From Coprinellus micaceus (Eukaryota > Basidiomycota > Agaricomycetes > Agaricales > Psathyrellaceae), in contig OX596346.1 of assembly GCA_951394405.1 (NCBI GenBank), positions 186,001-250,000 of the forward strand: 64,000 nt of DNA, given 5' to 3'. A model generated the notes under the pieces. The model worked only from the letters and a program-made list of their open reading frames with translations, searched no databases and was not told the origin of the DNA. Below are positions 23,197 through 34,517 of this stretch, piece after piece. Positions within the stretch are counted from its first letter, which is position 1, and the number at the start of each line of letters is the position of its first letter. A program made the position numbers and the translations under genes.

Positions 23197-25069
23197 TCAA
23201 TCATCCCCCAAAACAACAACCCCCTTCCCCACATTCGCACCCCCAAACACATCCTCCAACGCCTCCGCCACGCCCCCGAATCCCTTATACACAACCTCCC
23301 TATACTTAATCTCGCCACCCGCGATGAGGCCCGGAACTTCTTCGTAGAACCGGTCGAGGTACTTGGGATAGAGGGAGGTGACGATGAAGCCGTGCATGGA
23401 GATAGATTTGTTTACGAGGTGGATTAGGTTCTGGGGGAGAGGGGGCGTTAGCTATTTCGAATGAAGGGGTCGTCGTGGCTGATGCCAATGAGTAGGCCTA
23501 CCTTGATGCCCACATGCCCCGTATTATAACCTGTCCAAGTGGAAAGGGTAAGTGAGAACCCCCGAGCCGGTTGGCGGATGAGACGAACGTACCTCCAATC
23601 ATACCACACTCAACGAACCTCGCCCCCAAATTCGCCGAATACAACGCCGCATCGAGGGTCTCCCCGCCAACATTGTCCCAGAATCTACCCCGCGTCCCGT
23701 TTTCAGTACCTCCTCCAAGTCATTCCCATTCCCCTACCCTCATTCGCATACACAATATAGAGTAACAAGTACTCACATATCAACCCCACCCTCTCTCTCC
23801 AACACCTCCCCCACACTCTCCCTCTTATAATTGAACACGACGTCCGCGCCCAACTCGTCCTTGAGGTAGGCGAGCTTCGCGTCTGAGCCGGCGCAGGCGA
23901 TGACTTTGAGGCCGTCGCGTTTCGCTAGTTGGACTACGAACCTTCATATGATGTGCATTTGAGTTATGAGAGCGTATGAAGATATGGGGAGGAGATGGAA
24001 GGGGAGAAGAGAGGAGAGAGTGAACGTACGACCCAACAGGCCCCGCAGCCCCACTCACAAACACTGTTTCGCCCTACAACGTACGCTGGTCAGCACCACC
24101 CGCATATCTCTTTTCGCAAAAATGCCACACAACAACAACACAAACGCCGTCACGCACTGAACGCAATGCAAACGAACTAGGAAAAACGAACCTTTCTCGC
24201 CCTCGCATACTCCCTCCACCCCATATACGCCGTCTGCCCCGGCATACCCGCAGCCCCGACGTACGCCGTCCACGGGAGGCCGGCGTCGTTCGGGAGGGGG
24301 AAGAGGGTGTCCGCGTCGGCAGTGGGGAGGAGGACGTAGGTTTGGTACGCTGTTCAAATTTCGCGATGTGCAAAAGTCATCGGGAGTAGATGTAGATAGG
24401 TAATACGGACAAGGTATCAGAGCATAAGTAGTACTCGAGTAGGGAAGAGCCCTTTAAACCGTGACTCACGAACAAATGCATGCACATGCGTCCCCGGTTT
24501 GAGAGTTGGGATCTCGGAGCGGACGACGAGGGAAACAGCGAACCCGGTTATCCTAGCCGTCGCTCCCTTAGCCCAGTCTTCCTCCTGAAAAGAGAAGGGA
24601 TGGGTGCTTACGGCTCCCCGAGTTTATAGGGGGGCTAGTAACGAGTCGAAGCATTGAAGCACAGTTTAGCCCCAATGATCTATGAATGAAAGGAGGAGAT
24701 GAAGATAGATAGAGAGACTGACCAAATACGACTTCACACTCGTCGGGCCCTTCATCAACGTTCTCAGAAAGGGATCGGGGGACACCACGATCAGCTTTAG
24801 CAGGACGCCTCCGTTGAGGGGCGCGGTGAGAGGATCGATTGTCGAGGAGGTGTCGTGGAGAAGGTCGGTTGGTTGGATGTGGCCTGGAAGTCGAAGTGTG
24901 TGGTGTGTGGTATTTAGTATGTAATACGAGATGTGTGGGGAGAGTGTGGGGAGGGAGAGGGGGAGTGTGAAGGAGAGAAAAGGAAAGAAGAGGGAGAGGG
25001 GGGGGAGGGTGCGGACGGACCGTTGGGTATGGAGTTGAATATGAGGCGGCTGTTCGGAACTGGTGCCAT
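23197..25069 (-). CDS. NADP-dependent MDR reductase, paralog 2
   Basis: The start is the ATG at 25069 (MAPVPNSRLIFNSIPN). A tandem pair of TATAAAG boxes sits about 80-93 nt upstream. In exon order: APLNGGVLLKLIVVSPDPFLRTLM, a middle domain containing GFAVSLVVRSEIPTLKPGTHV, AGLPWTAYVGAAGMPGQTAYMGW, the cofactor loop ETVFVSGAAGPVG, VQLAKRDGLKVIACAGS, LGADVVFNYKRESVGEVLEREG, WDNVGGETLDAAL, ECGMIGGYNTG, and the end GKGVVVLGDD. No zinc ligands are seen. It has the same enzyme class as the genes at 17980-19621 and 29771-31267. The shared MAPVxNSRLIFNS start with paralog 1 marks these two as the closer pair. Several introns are longer and purine- or pyrimidine-rich, so exact exon ends in the middle domain are less certain. 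Confidence 0.85.
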
Positions 25070-25148
25070 CTGAACACAACTTATAAAACGCGATAGAGAG
25101 AGAGTTTCAGAGGTACGATGGCCATTCCCTGTTGGCTACAGGGTCGCC

Positions 25149-25162
25149 CTTTATACTTTATA
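25149..25162 (-). promoter_or_regulatory. Tandem TATA boxes of MDR gene 2
   Basis: Two adjacent TATAAAG heptamers on the minus strand (25149-25155 and 25156-25162), about 80-93 nt upstream of the ATG at 25069. Confidence 0.5.
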
Positions 25163-25849
25163 CTTACTCAGCGTCCTTCGTACATTTCCTTGTCCAGACC
25201 GCCAAGATACGCTCCGTGACTCTGTCCATCGGAGGCGAGCCCGAGCCGTCCTTTGCGGGCCTCTCGACAAAGTTCGTTCGTTCGTTCACCCAGATAGGGT
25301 CTCGTCCAGGAGAATCGATCTCTAAAGGAGATATAGAATTGGAACCCCAGGGAAAGCTTAGTCAGGCTCTAAGCGCCAAGGACCCGTCGAGGAGGACTGG
25401 GGATTGGTAAGCCGCCTTGGGAGAGGACATTCCAAGACTGCTTTTGGTGACGAAGGGGGAAGGAAATAAGCACTGGCAGCCGAGTTGGAGTTGGGGTTGG
25501 ATTATAAAGCACAGACTGGAGCGAGGGTGGATTTCGGAATGTAGAAATGCCGAGGAAGTACAAGGTCCCTCGTGGAGAGAAAGACTTGAAGCTCTTGCTG
25601 CGTTCCGGCGGACACGTTCGTATGTGCCCTTGAATCTCGGAACGCCTTTGCGTACCTATCTGTCTGAAAACCAGAGGAATTTTTGGAGGTGATAGGCCCA
25701 GCAATTTCCGGCGGTAAAGATAGTTCCAACATGGAACGCCCAGAGGTTGCATTATGGAGCAGACTCAGGGCCATGGCAGGTGGCGGCAGGGGCGGTTCCG
25801 GTAATAAGTAACGGATGGTAACAAGCCTAGGGTCTCGGGGAACAATCGA

Positions 25850-25912
25850 ACCCTCTCTCTCCAACGCCAGACCCACGTTCTTAGCCTTGTAAGTAAACAC
25901 CACATCCGCCAC
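25850..25912 (-). pseudogene. Relic of a fourth MDR reductase
   Basis: The minus-strand frame reads ADVVFTYKAKN, then LALEREGSI. This matches the cofactor-domain segment GADVVFNYK ... VLEREGPID of the neighbouring reductases. On either side the frame loses all family resemblance: no Rossmann loop upstream and no WDNVG downstream. Only one block of about 20 codons survives, so this is a fragment, presumably left by a deleted tandem copy. Confidence 0.55.
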
Positions 25913-26442
25913 TCCTCCAGGAACTCAAGCACTCAGTACTCAAGCTTCGAATACGACCCGCTGCCAATGCATCGGCGGGTATTTGGATAAACGGAACAAC
26001 TTGAAGGAAGAAAGGCGCCGGGTCCCTGTCTGTACCGAGCGAGCAGAATGGCGTCCATGGAGCTGCATAGCACTGGACGCAAGAGTTCGGTTAGGAGGAG
26101 TGGCTCGTCGACCGTGGACGGGGACATTGCCAGTGTGGGACTCCAGGTAGAGTCAAGGGAGGTGAAATGCGTCGAGGGTGCGGTTATAAAGGTCAAAGGC
26201 GAACCATCGATCGTATTCGAACGTAGGATGCTTGAGGCGCCAAGGGTCCGGGAGGGCTTTGCGCCACGCCGAGACCTCGTAAGTTCCTGCGGATTCCGGA
26301 CGTTTGTACGAGCCGTGAATCATGAAACACCAGCTTCAGTCTAGGTATAATTATCGTCAAAGTCCCGCCAGGAGAAGGCCTGAGGTTATAGCGTGAAGGA
26401 AGAGCGGACAGAGTCCGGCCGAAGGGATAGTATCAAATTGCC

Positions 26443-26588
26443 AGAGCGAGTGTCCAGGGAGCCTCTGAGGGCAAAGGGAGAACATCCGCGAGCCCCAACT
26501 GCAGACAGTGCAGAGGTCGGGGAAATGAGAACACGCAACAGAGACATAACGAAGTTCCATAGCGAGAGTCCAGGCAGTATCTGAGGAC
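26443..26588. repeat. Diverged tandem duplication, about 118-base period
   Basis: A segment near 26443-26470 and another near 26561-26588 share a pattern of GCGAG-GTCCAGG, a short variable stretch, then CTGAGG. The period is about 118 bases. Copies are only partly alike, so the duplication is old or the match is limited to the ends. Confidence 0.3.
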
Positions 26589-26992
26589 GATCCAGCCTAG
26601 TTCTGAGCCTCGATGCTAACGTAGAACCTCCCGCTGGATGCCAGTGGTGGATGGAGGAAGCAGAAGGGCCGTCGGAATTTGAAACGCTCACTGCGGGTAT
26701 TGAGCCGGAGCTTGAACCTCCGGCAATTGATTTTGCCGAAAGCCCCTATCTCGCTCTCTCCCCGACTACGATGTACGTACCTCCCCGTTTACATCTACAG
26801 CCCCACCCACTCCTCTTCACACAGCCCCCTACCCCTAGCTTGAGAACGATGGTGTCTTTGAAAGACTCTCGAGGAATACAAATCCAAATTGACATTTGGA
26901 TGTCAATCAGTGCGGCGCGGACGTAGAGAGGAAAGCTTGACAGGAAGAACCCACAACACACCTTCTTCCGCTCTTACCACCCCACCACCACG

Positions 26993-27720
26993 ATGCTTCC
27001 TTCCCCACTCCTCCTTTCCCTCGCTCTCCTCTCCGCAACATTTGCCTCTCCAACACCTCAAATCCCCGGCGACTCCGGGCTCGCTGGTACAGGTAGGCGC
27101 CGAACTCAATACAGCGATCGCTTAGGCTCAGACTAAGGGGATTGGAATAGAACCACCGTCGGGACCAGCGTCGTGCACGCACCCCTTCTCCTGCCACCCT
27201 CAAGACGCCCAGGGGAACCACCTCGTTCGAGGCGTACCGGGCGCCATATCGCCTGCGTCGTACTACTCGATCTTTGAATGTGTGTATGAGGGACCGAGGA
27301 CGGAGGAGGGCGTGAAGACGACGAATACGTGTAGTTATGACAAGGTACGCTTCGTCTCCTCCCTTCCTTTCCCTCTCTCCCTTCAATCCTCCTGGTATAC
27401 AAGAACCTAACCACCAAGGAACACAGATAACCGGAACCCGCTCCCTCCGCCCCCTCCCCGACACGCTCTGCCAACCCACCGCACTCCCCTGCGCCTCCGA
27501 CCCCAACTTCAACCCGCACCCCGTCCCCGTCCCCATCCCCACTCCCACTCCCGACGACGCTCCGCATCAGACTGGGTCTACAGGGGAGCCGGCGAACACG
27601 AAGGTTATCGTGCCGTTGTTCTCGAGCCAGGACGAAGGGGGGAAGGAGGTGGTGTATGAGGTCCCGCCGTGGATGCCGATGGGGAGGGACTTGATGAGGT
27701 TGAAGATGGAGCATCAGTAG
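26993..27720 (+). CDS. Small secreted protein with six cysteines, 195 aa
   Basis: Three exons (26993-27092, 27151-27344, 27427-27720) sum to 588 nt and close in frame. The N-terminus MLPSPLLLSLALLSATFAS is a clear signal peptide, with cleavage likely near residue 19. The mature part has six cysteines at residues 42, 48, 77, 94, 113 and 120. After them comes a Pro-rich linker (PVPVPIPTPTP) and an acidic tail ending LMRLKMEHQ. Length, signal peptide and even cysteine count fit the broad class of fungal small secreted proteins. I do not recognise a named family. It lies just upstream of the tRNA-Lys gene. Confidence 0.75.
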
Positions 27721-28061
27721 TGGGAGGGCGTGGGTGTGGGTAGGTGAGTTGGACGGTTCTTTAGGTGCGTGTGCGTTTACGCTGGTCGGGGTGGATCGTG
27801 GCTCATGATGGGGCCTGTACAGTTCATGTACTCGATTGCGTGGTTGCAATGATACCCCCGTGCCTTCTGCTTTCGCTCCTCGCCTAGTCGCCCGAGCTCA
27901 AGACGCCTGGTACGCATCTCCCCCTCCTTTCCTCCTCACCATCCTCCTTCTCTCTCCCCTTCTTTTCCTCCCTCCGCCCTTCTTTTCTCCTTTCCGCTGT
28001 TCTCTTCTCTTCTTGCCGCTCGCCCACCCTCAAACTCGCCAAAACCAAGCTAAAGCCAACA

Positions 28062-28147
28062 GCCCGCCTAGCTCAATCGGATAGAGCGTCAGACTCTTAT
28101 CACTAGGCGGTATCTGAAGGCTGCGAGTTCGACCCTCGCGGTGGGCT
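28062..28147 (+). tRNA. tRNA-Lys (anticodon CTT), intron-containing
   Basis: A full cloverleaf can be drawn. The acceptor stem is GCCCGCC with GGTGGGC. The D-arm is GCTCAATCGGATAGAGC. The anticodon stem is TCAGA/TCTGA with anticodon CTT at 28096-28098. The T-arm is GCGAG-TTCGACC-CTCGC, with T at the discriminator position. A 12-base intron (28100-28111) sits one base 3' of the anticodon, the canonical place for nuclear tRNA introns. It decodes AAG lysine codons, which fits the C-ending or G-ending codon bias of the genes here. Confidence 0.95.
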
Positions 28148-28155
28148 ACTGTTTC

Positions 28156-28161
28156 TTTTTT
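28156..28161 (+). terminator. RNA polymerase III terminator
   Basis: A run of six T residues starts nine bases after the tRNA-Lys end, as expected for a Pol III terminator. Confidence 0.75.
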
Positions 28162-28440
28162 GTCTTTTGGGTCTTCTCTTTTGCCGGGGTTCGAAGTTGT
28201 GGATTTGGTCACTGGTGTTCCTCTACTTTTTTCCTTCTAGTGCCTCAGAAGAGGAGCTGCGGTACGAGGGGGAGACGCAGTTACTACGGCGCTTAACGAC
28301 CCTTGGTCTCCTTGTTCTTTCTTCTCTCGTTTGCTGGGTCTCCTTCTCGCCGTAACCCACGGCGACCCCTTGGGGGACGCGCAGCGGCTACGCCGCTCCA
28401 CCGCCCACCCCTTCCCCTCTCTCCTTCCGTTTACGCGCCC

Positions 28441-28780
28441 TCCCCTTTCGGAGGTTTTTTTTTTTCTAAAAAATCGAGTCTTCGACTTTTTAAAGAAAAA
28501 ACCTACGATCTGGGAGTGCGGAGGGAGGGAGGAGGATGGATGGATGATTGACGGGGTGATGAAAGGGGACTGGGAGAACGGGTAGGAGGGGTGCCTATCC
28601 ACCGCCCCTTGTTCGTTTCCTTTCTTCTCTGTGTCCTAGGTCGAACGTTGTCCCTTTTCGGAGGTTTCTTTTTTTTTTTTAGAAAAGATCAGGAGTCTTT
28701 TTTGAAGAAAAACCTGCGATTTGGGACTGCGGGGGAGGGGGGGAGGATGTCGATGGATGACGGGGTTTTTGAGAGGACCG
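28441..28780. repeat. Two copies of a hairpin-forming repeat, 210-base period
   Basis: Copy 1 starts at 28441 and copy 2 at 28651, each about 130 bases. Each begins TCCC(C/T)TTTCGGAGGTTT, then has a T-run/A-run inverted repeat (28451-28504 and 28661-28715) closing on AAAAACCT, then CGAT(C/T)TGGGA(G/C)TGCG and a G-rich run ending in GATGGATG. Copy 1 has an inner stem (GAGTC TTC GACT). A third, partial match (CCTGGGACTGCGGAGGGGG) occurs near 29640. The repeats start about 300 bases after the tRNA. They may be remnants of a small mobile element. Confidence 0.5.
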
Positions 28781-29770
28781 GACCCGAGGCTCAGTGGCTA
28801 CGGCGTTTTCGCGTTGGGCAGGCAGGCTGCGTGCTGCGGCGTGGGTGTCTACGCATTGGTCGGTGTTTTGCGTCGGGAGTTCGGTTTCTCGTTTGCATTC
28901 TCACCTCGTTTTGTTCTTGTTCAGACGTTAGCGTATCGGTGGAGGGCCGTCGCAGTTCGAGCAGGAGACGCAGGGCTTCCGGCGCTTACGACCCATATTG
29001 GACGCTCTGCGCCCTTGGCGCTTATGCGCTGCGCCGGGTTTCACCGTCTCGTGGCTCTTCATCAATTATTCGTCACATTCGACGTGAGGTCTGCAGTTCC
29101 GTTTATCCAGCCATGTGTTCAGGGTTTTGACACTGAAGTTCGAAGCGACGGTCGATTCGCAGATAAGGGGTCAGCAGACTCTACTTACGAATTGGTACTA
29201 TTGAGTCGGCAGGGACTGTGGGGGATCGGCTTGTCGTAAACTTTTCATCTTCCTGTCACTGCAAACTGCGCTTACTCAGTCCATCCTAGGTCTTCCTCGA
29301 GCCAAGGCCTGCCCCTGCGCTTCTTGTATAGATTCATGTACTCCGAGTTGGGGGCACGGTCGCTATTTACTGGCAAAGAAGGGCGGTCAACGGCATTCAA
29401 CTTTGTACATCGAACAAGTCGTCTTTGTTCTCCACTCAAAACCGAGTGCCGATTGGCTCCCCCTTGCTCAGCATCCCCATCGCTGCTTAGAAGTGGGCAA
29501 CTGTCTATACACACGCAGCCTCGTTTCTCTCTTTTGTCGTTGCGACATGAGCCTGCGGCGTGGTCTTCCTGCCCAATAAACTTCAGCGTCAACGTAAAAA
29601 TCCGACACTGCGGCGTATGCGGGGGTTCGCTAAGGTTAAGCCTGGGACTGCGGAGGGGGTATATATAGGTGGGGTAGGGGTTGTCGATGGGTATCACGAA
29701 CCGAAAGCCTACTCACCTGCCTTCGAAGAACAGCCAGCTCCGCCTGCCCCCTTGAACTCGAACAACCACA
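28781..29770. other. Intergenic stretch upstream of MDR gene 3
   Basis: It carries a partial echo of the hairpin repeat and a second short repeat pair: GAGACGCAG followed by GGCGCTTA-type sequence near 28270-28306 and near 28965-29000. TATATATA at 29660-29667 lies 104 bases upstream of the reductase start and is its probable TATA box. No gene is visible. Confidence 0.45.
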
Positions 29771-31267
29771 ATGGCATCCGATACAGTCAACAACGGCACG
29801 GTCATCTTTGCCGCTAGGCCTCAAGGTACGTTTTCGCTCCTTCCCCCTCCTCCCTTTCAACCGTTTCCCTGGCTGACCCCTCGACGCCCTCGTGCCCACA
29901 CTCTAGGCGTCCCCGTCCCAGGCAAAGACATCACCTACGCCCCCACATTCTCTACCATCAGTCCTTCGACCGTCGAGCTCAATGGCGGGGTCCTCCTCAA
30001 GCTCCTCGTCGCCTCTCCCGACCCGGCGTTGAGGACGCTCATGGCCGAGCCGGACCCTAAGAAACCTATGGTTCCGAACTACGTTCCAGGGCATCCGTAC
30101 GTCCCCTTCCCTTCTCCCCTCCGCCTTCCCCTCTTTCCTCCTCACCCCAACTCACCACTATATTCTCTCTGCAGACTTGCTGGCATGGGCGTCGCCCTCG
30201 TCCTCCGCTCCGAAGTCCCCTCCGTCGTCGCCGGGTCTCACGTTACCGGCTTCATGCCGTTCCAGGAGTACCCTCTCCTCCCGAAGGAGATGGCGGGGAT
30301 GCTCATGCCGCTGAGTAACCCGAGGGGGTTGCCGTGGAGTACGTTCGTCGGTGTGCTTGGGGGGACGGGCCAGACGGCGTGGATGGCTTGGGAGGAGTTT
30401 GGTAAAGCAAAGAAGGTACGTCGTCCTACAATGAAGTACGAGAGGGAGGAAACTGACTTGGGGGAATGCGGTGGTAGGGAGAGACAGCGTTTGTGACGAC
30501 GGCTGGGGGCGCTGTTGGATCGATCGTGGTCCAGATCGCGAAATTGGCGGGGTTGAAGGTTATTGCGTCGACTGGGTCGGATGATAAGGTCGCGTATGTC
30601 AAGGGACTCGGCGCGGATGTCGTTTTCAACTATAAGACGACCGATACCAAGGACGTCCTGGAGAGGGAAGGCCCGATTGACGTGTACGTCCTCCTACCTT
30701 TGCCCCCACTCCCTCCCTCTCGTCTCGTCTCCAATCCCCCAATTCACCAGGACCATTGAACAAATTATTGATTCTACATCAGGTTCTGGGACAACGTAGG
30801 CGGCTCCACCCTCGACCTCGCACTCGACAACGCCAACACGGGCGCCCGCTTCATCGAATGCGGCATGATATCCGGGTACAACGCGCCCGACCTCAAACCC
30901 GCTGCGCCGAAGAATATTATGAAGGTTATTGAGAAGTGTATCAGCTTGCATGGGTTTATCTTGCCGTTCTTGTTTGCGAAGGAGGGGCTGTTGGGGAGGT
31001 TTTGGAGCGTTATGCCTGGGGTGAGTTTTCGGTTCTCTTTGTGCATCCCTTTCCTGTGTCTTCGGTTTCTCCGATTTATTCTTACTCTACCCGCTTGCAA
31101 TGGTGAACTGACTGTTCTTGTTGTGATATCCACAGCTCGTCGAAGAGGGCAAGGTTAAGGGGAGAGAGCAGGTATGGCGTGGGTTGGACACTTGGGGAGA
31201 AGCGATGCATGCGGTCCTTACTGGTGGGAATACTGGGAAGGCGGTGGTGGTTGTCGCGGACGAGTGA
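29771..31267 (+). CDS. NADP-dependent MDR reductase, paralog 3
   Basis: The start is the ATG at 29771 (MASDTVNNGTVIFAARPQ); exon 1 ends at 29825 and exon 2 starts at 29907. Then follow VELNGGVLLKLLVASPDPALRTLM, GMGVALVLRSEVPSVVAGSHV, LPWSTFVGVLGGTGQTAWMAW, the cofactor loop TTAGGAVGSIVVQIAKL, KVIASTGSDDKVAYV, LGADVVFNYK, VLEREGPID, WDNVGGSTLDLAL, ECGMISGYN, and a terminal exon LVEEGKVKGREQ ... GKAVVVVADE ending at 31267. No zinc ligands are seen. Expected activity is the same as its paralogs: NADPH-dependent reduction of activated C=C bonds, often in detoxification of reactive aldehydes. It is on the opposite strand to paralogs 1 and 2 and is the most diverged at the N-terminus. Confidence 0.9.
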
Positions 31268-31645
31268 GTTGATGAACACCGATGGACATACTTGACGTGG
31301 ATAGGAAGGTCGAAGTCCCGGGTGTTCAACAACATTCGAACCGTCATTGTGTAACAAAGCTAAAGTGTACTTGGAATTCAATTGGAATGGTTATGTCTAG
31401 TTTGACGGTGTAAGGTCCAAGCGCGGGCGAACTTTCATTCCTATCACTCCCAATGGGATGCTCTATTGTCGTTGTGGAACAAGGCTGGGTGTCTCGTATT
31501 ATTGTCGCTAGAAAGGGCTCCTGGGTTCGATGGGCCATTTTACTTGACCATCGAAACCTTTCTCCGCTAACAGCCATGGGGGTTAGGTCCCACCTTAAGC
31601 ACCAACGTTCAACGTTCAGGCTTACCGTGACATCGATACAAGTCT

Positions 31646-32505
31646 ATGGCGATCCCTTCCATAGTTCTCTCTACGCCCCTTCCCTCACCTGGACCTCAAC
31701 CTCTCCAGCACCTCGCCCTCGACCCCTTCCACCCACCAGGGACTGGTGAAGACCAAGATTGGCTTCGTACGCTCACCAAGCTCGGGAAAAACACCCAGTC
31801 CCTCCGCATCTCTGGACCCCGAATCACACCCTTGGGCTGGGAGGACGACTTCTCGAACATATTCGTGTCTTCCCTGCAGAACATGCCTCACCTACGGTAC
31901 CTCTCTCTGAGTTCCACTGAAGGTTTGGAGGTGGAGACAGTTTACCGAGTACTTTCAGCCACACCGCAGACCACAACACTCGATGCGGACTTTGGGGTCG
32001 GCCAAGATGCGTTGCTGCGACTTTTGACCCTGCGCATGTCGCAAGATCTGAAGAGCGAGTTCCCGTGGCACCCAGTAGAAACTGGCGCTACATGTCCAGA
32101 CATCCTACCAAACCTCGATACTCTAGTGCTGGAGGTGGGTTAAAGTACACATGGCCTACTTTCAGGAGACCCCATCATACTGACAACACACCGTCTTTTT
32201 CCCAGGTTGGGGAACAGCCGCTCAACCCAGCCGCCATGGCCGCGTTCCTCACAAGCCGACGCAACCCAGAATGGTGCCTAAACTCACGCGCCCGGCCTCT
32301 TCGCAAGCTCGTTCTCTACTCTCGACGTGAAGAGTGGATATCCAACGCCCAAACCTTCACGGTTCCTATCCGGAGCTATATGGACGGTACCTTTGGGAGG
32401 GGCCTGGAGTTGGGGAGGTTCCATATTCCGGGGACGGGGAGGAGTCGGTGGATGGATAGGGATCCTTACTCTCCTCGGTGTAATGTTACGATATTTTCAA
32501 CGTAA
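31646..32505 (+). CDS. LRR-type C-terminal part of an F-box-like protein
   Basis: Two exons, 31646-32134 and 32206-32505, with a 71 nt intron (GTGGGT to CCCAG) that joins LE to VGEQPLNP in frame, giving 262 residues. The sequence has leucine-rich units typical of mushroom F-box proteins: LQHLALDP, TQSLRISGPRITPLG, MPHLRYLSLSSTEGL, LPNLDTLVLEVG, RPLRKLVLYSRREEW. No F-box precedes it: upstream of 31646 there is no LPxEIL motif in any phase within several hundred bases. So it is either a 5'-truncated gene or one with an unusual, unrecognised start. Its transcription is uncertain. Confidence 0.5.
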
Positions 32506-34517
32506 ATCGTGTTTTTTACCTTGCTCTATAGAGTCGATCTGCGTTTAAATATGCGATGGGCACTTGTTGCAACAGGAGGAAATCTTATCTTATCTCGGAC
32601 CGGACACCCAGGCCCGACACTTCCCACGGCTGTCGGGTGTTCAAATCCGACAGCCTGATCTCTTGGAGGTTTCTCCGCTAGTCCGTCACTCCGAGTCAGC
32701 TCAAAAACGTCTTGCCGTGTAACATCAGGCCTCTCCTTCTCCACTGAACGCAAGACCCCGTTATCCTTATCGTTGCAATAACCGATGTTCGGCAGCCAAC
32801 ACTTGAAGTGCGACACCCAAACATCCCCAACCGCAGGAGCATCCAAGACAGGGTGGCTTGCACGCCCAAGTCTGGAGGCTTCACCACCTGGAAATGTGAG
32901 TGTTTTAAGACCGCACTCAAAACATAAGGTGCGCATAGGTACTCGGGAGATTTGTTCATGGCACTGAGGGGCTCGTTTCAACTTCCAAGTTTTCGTCCAA
33001 GACTCGTCGCCTTCTTCGCTGCTACAGCACTCCAATTTGGGAACGATGGACCAAGGTGAAAAGGTCTTAGCACAAGGACTACCTTTTGCCTCCTCGCCGC
33101 ATAGACGCCACTTGTGCGGTTTCAGGGGATGAAGAAGCTCGAAGCTCAACCGTGACGACCTCGAAACCCAGGAAGAGCTTCGAGCATTCATTTGAAGGGT
33201 GAACGTTAACCCTTGAATCTTCACAGGAAACCCCGCTCGACGGGTTTCAACCTCAGGCGGGGGAGACTTTGATACCTGACCCAGAATGTGATGACCGTCG
33301 GCGGTTTCCCTCAAATCCCCCGCCGGCGGTTAGGCTGAAAAGAGGACATACGCCACAGTTCTCTGGCTACTGAACGCCATGCGACCCTCCGTTTTTGTCG
33401 GCCTCAAGTGTCTGTGTGGCTGAGCCTATGGGATCTCACCGTACCATCGAGAAGCTCTTGAAAGCTGGGGCGTTGCTTTTCTCCGGGTGTTCTAACGTCA
33501 TGCGTCTCGTAGATCACAGCCTCTCTTCGTTGTGTTAGGTGACCCACCTTCAAACGCAACGCACCTGTATCTACTTCTCTGGGCGTCGCGGTACATTTCC
33601 GGACACTGCGTCCTCTCCCCTTTTTGGGTATTGCTCTCCCAAAGGTCTCCGCGCCCTCATTCCCCCTCTCCGACGTCCAGCGTTTCCCCTCGCCCTCCTT
33701 ACGCTCTCCTCATGCTCCCCTTCGTCGCCCTCGCTCGCCACTCCAGATAGTCTGCACCCTAGGATGCTCGGCCAGCCGGTACCTTGATAACGGCGATGGC
33801 TTCTCTCGTCTTCTTGGCCCCGGAGGCTTTGAAGAAGCCGTAACCTGTTTCTTCCTTCTGCAGTCTTTTATTCGCACCGAATTTCCAAAACCCTAGAAAG
33901 TCGAAACAAATTCTCACCGCCAACGCGTATTCTGCGCCCTTCCTTCGCACCTACGGGTTCCCCGGTGATGGCCCCCTTGACGCTTCTTAGGATGGCTTTG
34001 TCTTCGCCTTTGTACGCACCATTTACTAGGCGCCTAGATCGTGGGCATCCCATTTATCAAGAGAAGACGATGAGGGTAGTTCGCCGCTTCACGCAACTCC
34101 GCCGTTTCTGAGTGACGTACGACGATAGCTGGGGTGTTTCGGGTTGTGTTGTATTTCATGATCTCCCAGCATTATAGATGCGGACCAGCACACTGTGATG
34201 GTTTCATCGGACTGAAAGAGGAGTGCGCGGAGGCCGTTAGGCTTGCATTGGACACTCCCAGCTGTCATACCGTAAAACTCGAATCGGTGGCTACTGAATA
34301 CTAGGGCTATCAGCGCTTAAGGCACGCTCTTCCCCTGTTGTCGTTGATTCGCGTTGGGGGGACAATGTTCTGATGTATCGATGTTTTGATGCTGGGCGAT
34401 TCTTAATGGCAGCGTTCTCTGGATGGTTGCATAAGTAAAAGAGGCTTCTCCTGCGAGAAGAAGCACCGTTCCAATCCCTACTTCCTCTCACAGATCGTTT
34501 GACAGTGAACCGCAAAA
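32506..34517. other. Intergenic stretch, 2 kb
   Basis: It holds a double GATA site (GAGATAAGATAAGAT on the minus strand, 32582-32596). An open minus-strand frame of 262 codons at 32526-33314 and two short ones at 33759-34053 are present, but no motif, paralog or clean splice path supports them. Confidence 0.35.

Larger units (their letters stand above)
25163..26992. other. Intergenic stretch with MDR relic and small duplication
   Basis: 1.8 kb with no intact gene. It contains the reductase relic at 25850-25912 and a diverged tandem duplication near 26443-26588. Open frames across it overlap in several phases and have no family motif. Confidence 0.4.

Noticed and set aside
32526..33314. Minus-strand open frame, 262 codons
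   Set aside because: No motif, low complexity of evidence, and it overlaps a GATA-bearing intergenic stretch; kept only as a remark.
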